DNA of 39,911 nt from Bacteroidales bacterium (GTDB taxonomy: Bacteria > Bacteroidota > Bacteroidia > Bacteroidales > JAADJA01), in assembly GCA_020438135.1 (NCBI GenBank), contig JAGQVF010000020.1, positions 1-39,911 on the forward strand, read 5' to 3'. The notes beneath the pieces are model-generated. The model worked only from the letters and a program-made list of their open reading frames with translations. It had not been told where the DNA came from and ran no database searches. A program made the position numbers and the translations under genes. Shown in pieces: positions 7,864 to 15,885 of this stretch. How positions within the stretch are numbered: the first letter of the stretch is position 1; each line of letters begins with the position of its first letter.

Positions 7864-9750
7864 ATGAAACATCTATTTACAATTTTACTGGGTGTCATTA
7901 TTGGCATCAGTATTCAGGCCCAGCAAGTCGACCGTGAGATGGTCGTAGTTGAGGGCGGAACAGGTTTTTGGTGATCCTACTGTCCGGGTGCTGCACTTGG
8001 AGCAGTTGAACTCGTAGAGAATGGTCACAATGTTGCTGTTATTGAAAATCACAATGGCGACTCCCTGGCCAATGTTTACTCAAATGCAAGAAACAACTAT
8101 TATGGAATCAGTGGTTATCCAACCTACTTTTTCGATGGGGTTTTGTCAGTTGTAGGAGGAAGCGGATCATCAAGCATGTATGGTTCGTATGTACCGAAAG
8201 TTAACCAGCGAAATTTAGTCATGTCTGATTTTACGATCGATGTGGAACTCGAACAATCTGATGGCGATTACAGTGCAACCATAACTGTTGAAAACGTCGG
8301 AGGCAATACGGCCACTAACCTGGTGTTACAATTTGTTGTTACAGAATCAAAAATGCCGATTGTTTGGGGCCTTACCGATGAGCAACATTATACAAACAGG
8401 CTCATGGTTCCGAACCAAAACGGAACACCCCTTGACTTTAGCGGTTCGGATACGCAGGTTGTTAATCTGGATTTTACTACCGCAGCTCATTGGGATACCG
8501 ATAATTGCGAATTGGTGGTTTTCGTTCAGAACAATTCAACAAAAGAAATTTTGCAGGGAACTAAAAAATTCATGGCTGTTCCCCTTTATAACCTCGATGC
8601 ACAGGCAAAAATGGTTAAACATCCCACCGGTGAATTTTGTGGAAGTTCGGTCGAACCTGTTGTCTTTATCAAAAATATGGGTGCTGACGACCTCACAAGC
8701 CTTGATATTGAATACGCAATCAATGGAGGCACTCCTCAAACCTTTGCCTGGACCGGTAATATCTCATTCAATCTCGGCGAAGACGTAGTATTGCCAGAAA
8801 TGAGTTTTATACCGCAGGAAACAAACACTTTCGAGTTTTCTGTGAGCAACCCAAATGGTCAGCCTGACCCCAATCCCGACAATAACTCATTTAGCGCTGA
8901 CTTTATGGCCAGCCCGCAATTCGAAACAGCTACCATTCTTTTTGAATTGAAAACCGATAATTATCCGGAAGAAACTACCTGGGAAGTGATGAATGCAAAT
9001 GGTGATGTTCTATACTCTGGTGGCCCCTATACCGGACAACCGAATTCTGTATTCAGCGAAACATGGACCATTGAAGATGCCGATTGTTATACATTTGCTA
9101 TATACGATGCTTATGGAGATGGCATTTGCTGTGCTTACGGAAACGGTTATTATAAATTGATGACCGAAAACAATATCTCTGTCATCGAGGGCGGTGAATT
9201 CGGATCAGAAGAGTTTAAACCTTTCGAAAGACCCGGCCAGAATATTTTAATGGCTGATTTTATGGCAGATGAAACCTACATCCTCGAAGGTGAACAGGTT
9301 ACTTTCACAGATATGTCTTCCGGCTCCATCGTTTCCTGGGAATGGGAATTTGAAGGCGGAGATCCGGCAACTTCAACCGAACAGAATCCGGTAGTGACCT
9401 ATCCAACCATGGGAATTTTTGATGTTACACTTACGATTGGAGACGGTACTGAAACAAACACCATTACTAAGGAAAACTACATCATAGTCGATAATGACAT
9501 CGGAATTGGTGAGTCGGCAAACAATGCAGTAGCGGTATTCCCAAATCCTTCATCCGGAAAAGTATTCCTCACTAATGCACTAAATGCATCCGTTGAAGTA
9601 TTTAATGCTTCAGGTGTTTCTGTAATCAAAATGGAAAAGTTAACAAATGAAGTAATTGATTTATCAGAAATGGAACATGGAATTTACTTCCTGAAACTTA
9701 CACTTGAAAACGGACAAATGATCAACAAAAAGATCAGTCTTGTCAGGTAA
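7864..9750 (+). CDS. Secreted Omp28/thioredoxin-like protein with in-frame TGA, probable selenoprotein (UxxC)
   Basis: If the TGA codon at 7972-7974 (residue 37) is read through, this is a 628-residue protein. Its layout is a signal peptide (MKHLFTILLGVIIGISIQAQ), a thioredoxin-like domain, a middle region with a GDGICCAYGNGYY cysteine block near 418-430, a PKD domain (about 462-535) and a T9SS type A sorting domain (from about 550, PNPSSGKVF... ending KKISLVR). The TGA falls where the first Cys of the redox motif belongs: GTGFW-TGA-SYCPG, that is UxxC with Cys40. The frame is the same on both sides, with no other stop. The downstream neighbour aligns without gaps over residues 1-40 and has Thr37. 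A hairpin at 7979-8006 could be the SECIS. Known: Sec replaces catalytic Cys in thioredoxin-fold proteins. Inferred: this is a genuine selenoprotein. The alternative is one nonsense mutation, leaving a 36-residue fragment and a downstream restart at TTG 8143. Confidence 0.75.
7975..8006 (+). promoter_or_regulatory. SECIS-like stem-loop directly after the in-frame TGA
   Basis: The arm 7979-7990 folds back on 7994-8006. Pairs are A7979-T8006, C7980-G8005, T-A, G-C, T83-G8002 (wobble), a bulged A8001, C84-G8000, C85-G7999, two G-T wobbles, then G88-C96, T89-A95 and G90-C94. The loop is CTG (7991-7993). The loop begins 17 bases after the TGA, at the short end of the spacing seen in bacterial SECIS elements bound by SelB. 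Bacterial SECIS usually has a G early in the loop; here this holds only if the top G-C pair opens. The neighbouring gene can form a shorter stem in the same place, so the fold alone is not proof. Confidence 0.5.
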
Positions 9751-9769
9751 ATAATATGATAAGCTTTAG

Positions 9770-9799
9770 AAAGGTCACTCAACCGGGTGGCCTTTTTTT
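9770..9799 (+). terminator. Rho-independent terminator after the probable selenoprotein gene
   Basis: AAAGGTCAC (9770-9778) pairs with GTGGCCTTT (9787-9795), a 9-bp stem with one T-G wobble and an 8-base loop. A T7 tract follows (9793-9799). It starts 20 bases after the stop at 9750 and separates the two tandem paralogues into their own transcripts. Confidence 0.85.
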
Positions 9800-9889
9800 A
9801 TGTGATTGATTAAAACATGTATTGGGCAACCCATTTAATTCATGCATTGTCTATAAGGTTATAGTACGAACGATCAGCTTGCCGGAACA

Positions 9890-9897
9890 TAATTTTG
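9890..9897 (+). promoter_or_regulatory. -7 promoter box of the second Omp28/thioredoxin-like gene
   Basis: TAATTTTG matches TAnnTTTG. Transcription would begin near 9902, so the upstream ATG at 9902 would have no leader. The ATG at 9947, which starts a signal peptide, is the better start. Confidence 0.55.
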
Positions 9898-9946
9898 CCG
9901 CATGTTGATTAAATTTACGACCTTTGCTTTACTCAATTTCAACAAC

Positions 9947-11848
9947 ATGAAACAGTTTTTTACACTTTTTATACTTTTATTTGGTTTCACCCTTACCCAT
10001 GCACAACTTATTCCACGTGACAAAATAATTGTGGAGGGAACAGTTGGATTCTGGACAACTTATTGTGCCGGAGCAACCCTCGGTGCAGATGAGCTTATTG
10101 AAAACGATTATGATGTGGCAGTGATCCTTAATCATTTCCAGGATTCGCTTGCCAATGTGTATTCCAATGCCCGGGTCGCATTTTATCAAACCACCGTTTA
10201 TCCCACCATGTACATCGATGGATTAACCAGCATACCTGGTGGTAGCTCGACCAACAGTCTTTTCCCTGAGTATGAAGAAAAAGTGATCCAGCGGATGTCA
10301 ATACCCTCCGCCTATGACATTGATATTGATTTACAGAAAAATGGTCTGAATTATTCTGCTGAGATCACGATCGACAATGTTGTAGCCGCTGCTGAAGAAA
10401 ATCTTGTTTTTTATTTTGTAATTACCGAATCGAGGCTACCCGTTTCATGGGGTCTCGCCGATGAACAGAATCATATTAACCGGTTGATGGTTCCTGACCA
10501 AAATGGTACCATCGTTGATTTTGAAGGTGGTTTACAGCAAACCATCAACCTCAATTTTTCAGTTGAACCTTTTTGGGAAACCGATTATTGCGAAATTGTT
10601 GCTTTTATTCAGGATACAGCCAGCGAAGGTTTTACACCAAGAGAGGTGAAGCAGGGTACCAAAATGGTATTGGCTATTCCTGACCACGATATTGATGCGG
10701 AGGCAAGATGGATCTTGTATCCGGATACCGTTTATTGCGGCGATACACTTGAACCTGTGGTGTATATCCGAAACAAAGGTGCTGAAACCCTGAATAGTTT
10801 AGACATAACCTATACTGTAAATGACGATACTATCCTCTATTATGATTGGACCGGTGATCTCGATTTTACAGAAGGCGAAGAAGTTTATTTACCTAAAATT
10901 GGTTTTGAACAACTCGATATAAATGAGTTTAGGTATAAGCTTAGCAATCCCAACGGCGTGACTGACCAAAACCCGGATAACGACAGTTTGCAATTGATAT
11001 TCCATAAAGCTCCACAATATGATTCCGCTGAAATTTACGTAAAAATAAAAACAGATGATTTCCCGGAAGAAACATTTTACCGGATATATAATGATGAAGG
11101 TGAAATTGTATTTTCAAACAGCAATTTTGATCCATATCCTAATACAATTTTAATTGACACCGTAACCCTACATGGCACCGGCTGTTACACATTTGTTATA
11201 TATGATACATTCGGTGATGGGATGTGCTGCGAATACGGAGAAGGTTACTACGAAGTATGGAATAAGGATTATTCTGTATATATAACCGGGTCTGAGTTTG
11301 AATTTGAAGAAGCCCGGCCCATTGAGAGAATCGGTGAAAACATTCTGATTTGTGATTTCCTTGTGGATGATACCTTCACAATTCAAGGCGATTCAGTCTT
11401 TTTTACCGATGAATCACTCGGAACTGTATCGGAATGGCAATGGAATTTTTATGGCGGTCAGGCCGTCGACAGTACGGTCGAAAACCCAATTGTTTTTTAT
11501 AGCGATACGGGTTATTACGATGTAACGTTGATCATTTCTGATGGAATTACCTCCGACACCCTCACCAAAGAAGATTATATTTTTGTTGATTTTGGTGTAG
11601 GTCAAAAAGATTTGCGGGAGGATCGTGTTGTTTTATATCCAAATCCAACCACAGGCAAGCTGTTCGTTTCGGGTGTTAAAAATGCCCGGATTGAAGTTTA
11701 TTCGATCATGGGAAGGAAAGTATATGCCGATGCACGGATGGAAAACAATTTTATAGATCTGTCAGGATTGAAAGCAGGAATCTATTTTGTGAAAATCGGG
11801 TTGGATGATCAAACTGTGATTAGTAAAAAGATCAGTTTATTCAGGTAG
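9947..11848 (+). CDS. Secreted Omp28/thioredoxin-like protein with PKD and T9SS sorting domains
   Basis: This 633-residue paralogue of the gene before it has the same domain order. It has a signal peptide (MKQFFTLFILLFGFTLTHAQ), a thioredoxin-like domain with FWTTYCAGATLGA (Thr37, Cys40), a middle region containing a GDGMCCEYGEGYY block, a PKD domain (about 465-548) and a T9SS type A sorting domain from about 552 (YPNPTTGKLF... ending KKISLFR). It should be exported by Sec, then sent across the outer membrane by the type IX system and anchored or released. The motif is TxxC, so it lacks a resolving pair and probably cannot act as a disulfide oxidoreductase like a CxxC or UxxC protein. An in-frame ATG at 9902 exists but sits at the expected transcription start. 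The function within the Omp28-related family is unknown. Confidence 0.85.
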   Translation: MKQFFTLFILLFGFTLTHAQLIPRDKIIVEGTVGFWTTYCAGATLGADELIENDYDVAVILNHFQDSLANVYSNARVAFYQTTVYPTMYIDGLTSIPGGSSTNSLFPEYEEKVIQRMSIPSAYDIDIDLQKNGLNYSAEITIDNVVAAAEENLVFYFVITESRLPVSWGLADEQNHINRLMVPDQNGTIVDFEGGLQQTINLNFSVEPFWETDYCEIVAFIQDTASEGFTPREVKQGTKMVLAIPDHDIDAEARWILYPDTVYCGDTLEPVVYIRNKGAETLNSLDITYTVNDDTILYYDWTGDLDFTEGEEVYLPKIGFEQLDINEFRYKLSNPNGVTDQNPDNDSLQLIFHKAPQYDSAEIYVKIKTDDFPEETFYRIYNDEGEIVFSNSNFDPYPNTILIDTVTLHGTGCYTFVIYDTFGDGMCCEYGEGYYEVWNKDYSVYITGSEFEFEEARPIERIGENILICDFLVDDTFTIQGDSVFFTDESLGTVSEWQWNFYGGQAVDSTVENPIVFYSDTGYYDVTLIISDGITSDTLTKEDYIFVDFGVGQKDLREDRVVLYPNPTTGKLFVSGVKNARIEVYSIMGRKVYADARMENNFIDLSGLKAGIYFVKIGLDDQTVISKKISLFR

Positions 11849-11861
11849 AATAAACTGATTT
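11829..11861. terminator. Bidirectional terminator between convergent genes
   Basis: ATCAGTTTATT (11831-11841) and AATAAACTGAT (11849-11859) are perfect inverted repeats around the loop CAGGTAG, extended by two more pairs to 11829/11861. T-rich sequence follows on the plus strand and CTTTTT on the minus strand. The loop contains the stop codon of the upstream gene (TAG, 11846-11848), so the left arm is coding sequence. It serves both the paralogue gene and coaE. Confidence 0.75.
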
Positions 11862-11869
11862 ATTTGGCA

Positions 11870-12460
11870 TCACCTGGATCCAAGTTCGGTCAGCTCTTCA
11901 TGAATATAAAGCACCTGTGGAATGAGTAGCTGTGATTCATCATTCATGATCACATAATCTGACAGGTCGATTTTTCGGTGACTCTCCCACTGGTTGCGCA
12001 TTCTTTGTCTCACCTGTTCCTCACTTGTCCCATCCCGTTTTATTACCCTTTTAATGGCCATTTCATCAGGACAATAAACCATGATGTTTTTCTCAAAATC
12101 TTTATAAAATCCCGATTCGAAAAGTATGGCAGCCTCCTGAACAATGTAGGGTTCATCCGACATCGAAACCATCCAATCATGCAAATCGGCCTTTACGAGC
12201 GGATGAATAATGCTGTTCAGCAAATGAAGTTTTTCCTTATCCGTAAAAACGATAGAGGCAAGTTTTTTTCGGTCAATTTGATTTGCTGAAATGATTTCCT
12301 GGCCAAATTCACGGGCTAACTGCAGAATCACATCTTCTTTTTTAAGCATTTTCTTTGCTTCCTTGTCTGCTTGATAAACCGGAACTCCCAACACTTCAAA
12401 AATCTTTGAAACAGTGGTTTTCCCACTTCCTATATTGCCCGTCAGTCCTACTTTTATCAT
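11870..12460 (-). CDS. coaE: Dephospho-CoA kinase
   Basis: This 196-residue P-loop kinase carries out the last step of coenzyme A synthesis, phosphorylating the 3'-OH of dephospho-CoA's ribose with ATP in the cytoplasm. It has Walker A GLTGNIGSGKTT (6-17) and the CoaE signature VYQADKEAKKML, where the Asp is the likely catalytic base. The lid region follows around RVIKRDGTSEEQVRQRMRNQW. Length is normal for the family. It is the last gene of the minus-strand cluster. Its ATG overlaps the stop of the YbbR-like gene by 4 bases (ATGA), indicating translational coupling. It ends in TGA. Confidence 0.95.
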   Translation of the reverse strand: MIKVGLTGNIGSGKTTVSKIFEVLGVPVYQADKEAKKMLKKEDVILQLAREFGQEIISANQIDRKKLASIVFTDKEKLHLLNSIIHPLVKADLHDWMVSMSDEPYIVQEAAILFESGFYKDFEKNIMVYCPDEMAIKRVIKRDGTSEEQVRQRMRNQWESHRKIDLSDYVIMNDESQLLIPQVLYIHEELTELGSR

Positions 12461-13461
12461 TGTTTAATTACTAAATATTCAATAACTTCCGGTTCAATTC
12501 TGCTAATGTTAATAAAAGAAGGTGATTCAGCCACCCTGATTTTCGCACTAGCATCTGTCCGGTTTGTTTCAGTAGTGTCAGGAATAACGGTAAACATGCC
12601 GGGGTTAATGCGCTCATAGTTTTCAAGACCGACCAGATAGGTAATCTGAACACTGGCCGGAAAGGTTTTTATCCTAACATTTCCTATTTGCTGACTTACC
12701 GGGACCTGTATTGTAGCTTCCGTATATTTTTCAACAACAATATCCGCCTGTGCCATTGCCGGGATCACCTGTATTTTTTCGATCTTTTCGGGTGTCTGCA
12801 GGCGGCAATTGATCACCATGTCTGCTTTAACTCCAGTTAACGGATTTTCGTTCACAGCGTACACTTCTTTGCAATCGGCCAATAAATCCTTTGGCCCGGC
12901 TATTTTCACCGAATCGGGAGTAAATTTTATTGAATCGCTTAACCGGTAAGATTTTTCAAATTCAATATTTAGATCCTGCACAACAGGTACTTTCTTGGAT
13001 GCAAGCGGATCAAACCGGAAATAGATAAATTCAGGAGAAATGGAGATCAGTTCTTCCGAAAAATTAAATCTCTTAAATATCAGGCTTCTCAGTTGCGTGG
13101 TTTCATACCTACCCAGGTATTGATCTCCCTTTTTCTCAACTGTCAAATTGCTCAGGTCGACCGTAACAGGACGTCGCCTGTTCAGGTACCTCAACGTCAT
13201 TAATTCAAAACCTCCTGAAGAAATCCTGAATTGCAGGGTGCTGTCGGGTTTATTTTTCAGCACCATGTCGGCAGGCATATTTACAAATTTTACCGGGTAT
13301 TCGAGGGTTGTTACCGACTCTTTGGAAAGCATGATAAGCAACCAGATAGAAACAGAGATCAGCAGGCAAACCAGGAAAACATAAAGCTTTTGTCTGAAAT
13401 TGGCATCCCTTGGTTTAACAACCTCTTTGAGCTGTTTTATGATGGGATTTTGAATTTCCAT
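12457..13461 (-). CDS. YbbR-domain membrane-anchored protein (CdaR-like)
   Basis: This 334-residue protein has a short cytoplasmic N-terminus, one membrane segment at about 27-46 (LYVFLVCLLISVSIWLLIML), and an extracytoplasmic part made of YbbR-like beta repeats. In Firmicutes, YbbR proteins (CdaR) regulate the diadenylate cyclase CdaA. In Bacteroidota this gene sits stably between yajC and coaE, as here, and the role is not defined. No diadenylate cyclase gene is adjacent. It overlaps coaE by 4 bases and starts 25 bases after the yajC stop. Family recognition is good; the c-di-AMP link is only by analogy. Confidence 0.8.
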   Translation of the reverse strand: MEIQNPIIKQLKEVVKPRDANFRQKLYVFLVCLLISVSIWLLIMLSKESVTTLEYPVKFVNMPADMVLKNKPDSTLQFRISSGGFELMTLRYLNRRRPVTVDLSNLTVEKKGDQYLGRYETTQLRSLIFKRFNFSEELISISPEFIYFRFDPLASKKVPVVQDLNIEFEKSYRLSDSIKFTPDSVKIAGPKDLLADCKEVYAVNENPLTGVKADMVINCRLQTPEKIEKIQVIPAMAQADIVVEKYTEATIQVPVSQQIGNVRIKTFPASVQITYLVGLENYERINPGMFTVIPDTTETNRTDASAKIRVAESPSFINISRIEPEVIEYLVIKQ

Positions 13462-13486
13462 GACATTCGAAACGAAATCTTAATTT

Positions 13487-13813
13487 CTATTTATTCCCTA
13501 ACTGCGAACTATTGTCCATGGCAACTGCGCTACGCTCAATTTTTAACCTGTTTTGACCTTCTACCTCAATCGTAAAAGTGGTTTCCTGCACTTCAATTAT
13601 TTTTCCGTGAATTCCGCCAATGGTAATAATTTTATCACCCTTTTTAAGGGCCTCACGAAATTTTTTCTGTTCTTTACTTTTGCGCATCTGCGGCCTGATA
13701 AAAAACAGGTAAAAAACCAAAACAATCAGAATAAGGGGTAAAAAACTCATCAGTCCGCCCCCCTCCTGCCCTTCAGCCGGAGGCATAAAAAGTAAAATGT
13801 GTAACATGTTCAT
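13487..13813 (-). CDS. yajC: Preprotein translocase subunit YajC
   Basis: This 108-residue single-pass membrane protein has a typical YajC layout. A glycine-rich start is followed by a membrane helix (SFLPLILIVLVFYLFFIRPQ), a basic charged stretch (KSKEQKKFREALKKGDKI), then VTIGG-like ITIGGIHGKIIEV and a small beta domain. YajC associates with SecDF-YidC at the Sec translocon. Two in-frame ATGs lie at 13813 and 13807. It sits in the conserved DUF1573-yajC-ybbR-coaE order. Confidence 0.93.
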   Translation of the reverse strand: MNMLHILLFMPPAEGQEGGGLMSFLPLILIVLVFYLFFIRPQMRKSKEQKKFREALKKGDKIITIGGIHGKIIEVQETTFTIEVEGQNRLKIERSAVAMDNSSQLGNK

Positions 13814-13872
13814 GTGATTTGTATTTATCTTTAAGTGAATATATTTCCTGGCTCTTTAAATTCAGATGTAAA

Positions 13873-14322
13873 TCATGGTTTCAGCACCATTGCTTTAATC
13901 CTGATTACCGTTTGATTGGGTTGGCAATTTGAAACAACTGTCACCGCTTTGTTTTGCACACCGGTTCGTCCTGAGCTATCAAAAGAAACCTTGATGTAGC
14001 CTTCACCTCCGGGAGGAATGGGCTCTTTAGGGAATTTCGGAACTGTGCATCCACAACTGGAATTTACCTGTGAAATAAGCAGGTCAGCTGTTCCGGTATT
14101 TTTGAATTTGAAGTTATAAACCGCAGTTTCTCCATCGATCAGTTTACCGAAATCATAAATATCTCTTTCAAAAACAATTGCAGGTAGATCTTTAGACTCT
14201 TTTCCGGTTGCACTGTTCGGGTTCGAAACTACATCAGCAGGAATCTTGTTTTTGCTGCCGTTATCACAGGCAAAAAGCCCTGCTAAAATAAGAACACTGA
14301 ATATTAAAACTGTTTTTCTCAT
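13873..14322 (-). CDS. DUF1573 lipoprotein
   Basis: This 149-residue exported protein has a lipoprotein signal (MRKTVLIFSVLILAGLFAC), with the lipidated Cys in LFAC. It then has one DUF1573 immunoglobulin-like domain with the family's DFGKLIDGETAVYNFKFKNTG, the SSCGCT cysteine motif and PPGGEGYIKVSFDSSGR. DUF1573 proteins are abundant in Bacteroidota and of unknown function; the SSCGC motif may bind metal or form a disulfide. A TTG start 12 bases further upstream is possible, but the ATG at 14322 begins the signal peptide and fits the promoter at 14340-14347. It is the first gene of the minus-strand cluster. Confidence 0.85.
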   Translation of the reverse strand: MRKTVLIFSVLILAGLFACDNGSKNKIPADVVSNPNSATGKESKDLPAIVFERDIYDFGKLIDGETAVYNFKFKNTGTADLLISQVNSSCGCTVPKFPKEPIPPGGEGYIKVSFDSSGRTGVQNKAVTVVSNCQPNQTVIRIKAMVLKP

Positions 14323-14339
14323 ATCTGAAATCAATTTTG

Positions 14340-14347
14340 CAAAAATA
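14340..14347 (-). promoter_or_regulatory. -7 promoter box of the DUF1573-yajC-ybbR-coaE cluster
   Basis: On the minus strand TATTTTTG matches TAnnTTTG, 18-25 bases before the ATG at 14322. It is divergent from the efflux operon promoter about 100 bases away. Confidence 0.55.
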
Positions 14348-14443
14348 GAAAATTCCGGATGGCAATTTCAGATTTGCACACCCATACAATATTATCATCG
14401 TGATTTAAACAATAAAATTGCATCCTTTTGTATTATTAATTCA

Positions 14444-14451
14444 TACTTTTG
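14444..14451 (+). promoter_or_regulatory. -7 promoter box of the adaptor-permease-TolC operon
   Basis: TACTTTTG matches TAnnTTTG, with a TTG at 14418-14420 giving a long 23-base spacer. The leader to the ATG at 14486 is about 30 bases. Confidence 0.55.
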
Positions 14452-14485
14452 AGGGACGTTGAATTAATTTTATGCATGTAAAAAC

Positions 14486-15877
14486 ATGAGGAAACAGCTC
14501 TATATTGTTATTGCCATAGTGATTGTGGTCATCATCGCACTTTGGTATTTTTTGGGAGGTGAAAGTCCGGTGGGTGAAACCATCGAAGTTGAAGTTCAAT
14601 CAGGTGAATTTAAAATTGCCGTTACGACCACCGGTGAACTGGAGGCAAAAAATTCAGAAGATATTTATGGCCCGAGCAATTTACGAAATGTAAGGATTTG
14701 GCAGGTTAAGATTGAAGATATCGTTCCGGATGGTACGGTGGTCGATTCCGGTGAATTTGTAGCCTCGCTCGACAGGACCGAACTGGCCAATAAATTGAAA
14801 GATCAGGAACTTGAACTGGAACAACTCGAAACCCAATACACCAAAACCCAGCTCGACACATCTCTTGAACTACGTAGTTTACGTGATGAGCTGATCAACC
14901 TCGAATATGCACTCGAAGAAAAAAAGATTGAACTTGACCAATCCAAATATGAGCCACCAGCCACTATCAGACAGGTCGAAATTGACCTCGAAAGAGCACA
15001 ACGAAATCTCGATCAGTCACTTAAAAATTATAAACTAAAACTGGAAAAAGCCGAAGCCAACATGCAGGAAGTTTCGGCCAAACTTGCCAAAGCGCAACGG
15101 CAATACGACGACATGGCCGACATCCTCAGTCAGTTTACAATTTTTGCTCCCAAAGCCGGGATGGTGATTTATAAAAGGGGTTGGGACGGCAAAAAACAAG
15201 GTGTGGGTTCGCAGGTAAGCACCTGGGACAACGTTGTGGCAACCCTTCCTAACCTCACGAAAATGATTTCCAAAACGTATGTGAATGAGATCGACATCAG
15301 CAAAGTTAAAGTCGGACAAAGGGTTGAGATAGGTATTGATGCATTCCCTGAAAAACAATTTACAGGTGAAGTTACGGAAGTTGCCAACATTGGCGAACAA
15401 ATGAAAAATACCAATGCCAAGGTGTTTGAGGTGCTGATAGAAGTGAATGAATTCGACTCGGTTATGCGTCCTGCCATGACAACCAAAAACGTGATCATCA
15501 CTGATGTGATCGAAGATGCACTGTTTGTACCCATCGAATGCATACATACTTCCGATTCGGTTACCTATGTTGTGAAAGGCAATTCGCGCAGGCAGGTGAT
15601 TGTGGGTAAAAGTAATGAAAACGAAATTATTATCAAAGCCGGACTCGACAACGAGGATGACATCTATTTGCTTCCACCCGAAGGTTTCGAAGACTTCAGG
15701 CTTGTGGAACTGGATGATGAAATTGTAACCAAATTCAGCAAAGAAGATATTACTAAAAAGTCTCAGGAATTAAAGCCCGCTGATTCGGTGCCTTCTGAAA
15801 ACATGAAAAAAGGTCCGGGAGATGGAAAAAGAGGACGGGAATTTAAAAAGGGAAAAGGAAAACCCCAGGGGAAATAA
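14486..15877 (+). CDS. MacA/HlyD-like periplasmic adaptor (membrane fusion protein)
   Basis: This 463-residue protein has one N-terminal membrane anchor (LYIVIAIVIVVIIALWYFLGG, about 5-25). A biotinyl-lipoyl-like half-domain follows, then a long alpha-helical hairpin rich in heptad Leu/Glu/Gln (about 100-210), the second lipoyl half (FTIFAPKAGMVIYK) and a beta-barrel domain. The tail is lysine/glycine rich. It would bridge an inner membrane transporter and a TolC channel. The permease starts 9 bases after its stop and the TolC gene follows, so this is a tripartite export operon. It belongs to the HlyD/RND-MFP superfamily; the permease next door supports a MacA-type role rather than an RND one. 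The cargo is unknown. Confidence 0.87.
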   Translation: MRKQLYIVIAIVIVVIIALWYFLGGESPVGETIEVEVQSGEFKIAVTTTGELEAKNSEDIYGPSNLRNVRIWQVKIEDIVPDGTVVDSGEFVASLDRTELANKLKDQELELEQLETQYTKTQLDTSLELRSLRDELINLEYALEEKKIELDQSKYEPPATIRQVEIDLERAQRNLDQSLKNYKLKLEKAEANMQEVSAKLAKAQRQYDDMADILSQFTIFAPKAGMVIYKRGWDGKKQGVGSQVSTWDNVVATLPNLTKMISKTYVNEIDISKVKVGQRVEIGIDAFPEKQFTGEVTEVANIGEQMKNTNAKVFEVLIEVNEFDSVMRPAMTTKNVIITDVIEDALFVPIECIHTSDSVTYVVKGNSRRQVIVGKSNENEIIIKAGLDNEDDIYLLPPEGFEDFRLVELDDEIVTKFSKEDITKKSQELKPADSVPSENMKKGPGDGKRGREFKKGKGKPQGK

Positions 15878-15885
15878 TCGACATT

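Noticed and set aside
7972..7974. TGA read as a sense codon through global code change (for example Trp or Gly)
   Set aside because: TGA is the natural stop of buk (7658), the helicase gene (4006), the PPTase gene (23841) and coaE (minus strand, 11870-11872), all at normal protein lengths. Tryptophan is coded by TGG right next to the in-frame TGA.
7864..8142. Frameshift as the cause of the broken gene
   Set aside because: The frame before and after the TGA is the same, and both sides align with the paralogue without gaps. Only a single-codon event, Sec or nonsense, fits.
8288..8788. Open frame of 166 codons on the plus strand within the candidate selenoprotein gene
   Set aside because: It overlaps in another frame, has no recognisable domain or promoter, and the main frame is clearly conserved with the paralogue.
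12457..13461. Part of a c-di-AMP signalling operon
   Set aside because: The YbbR domain alone does not show it; no diadenylate cyclase or phosphodiesterase is adjacent, and the order with yajC and coaE is the usual one in Bacteroidota.
15035..15547. Antisense open frame of 170 codons opposite the MacA-like gene
   Set aside because: Its composition is typical of a mirrored coding strand, with no family resemblance, and the sense frame has all adaptor features.
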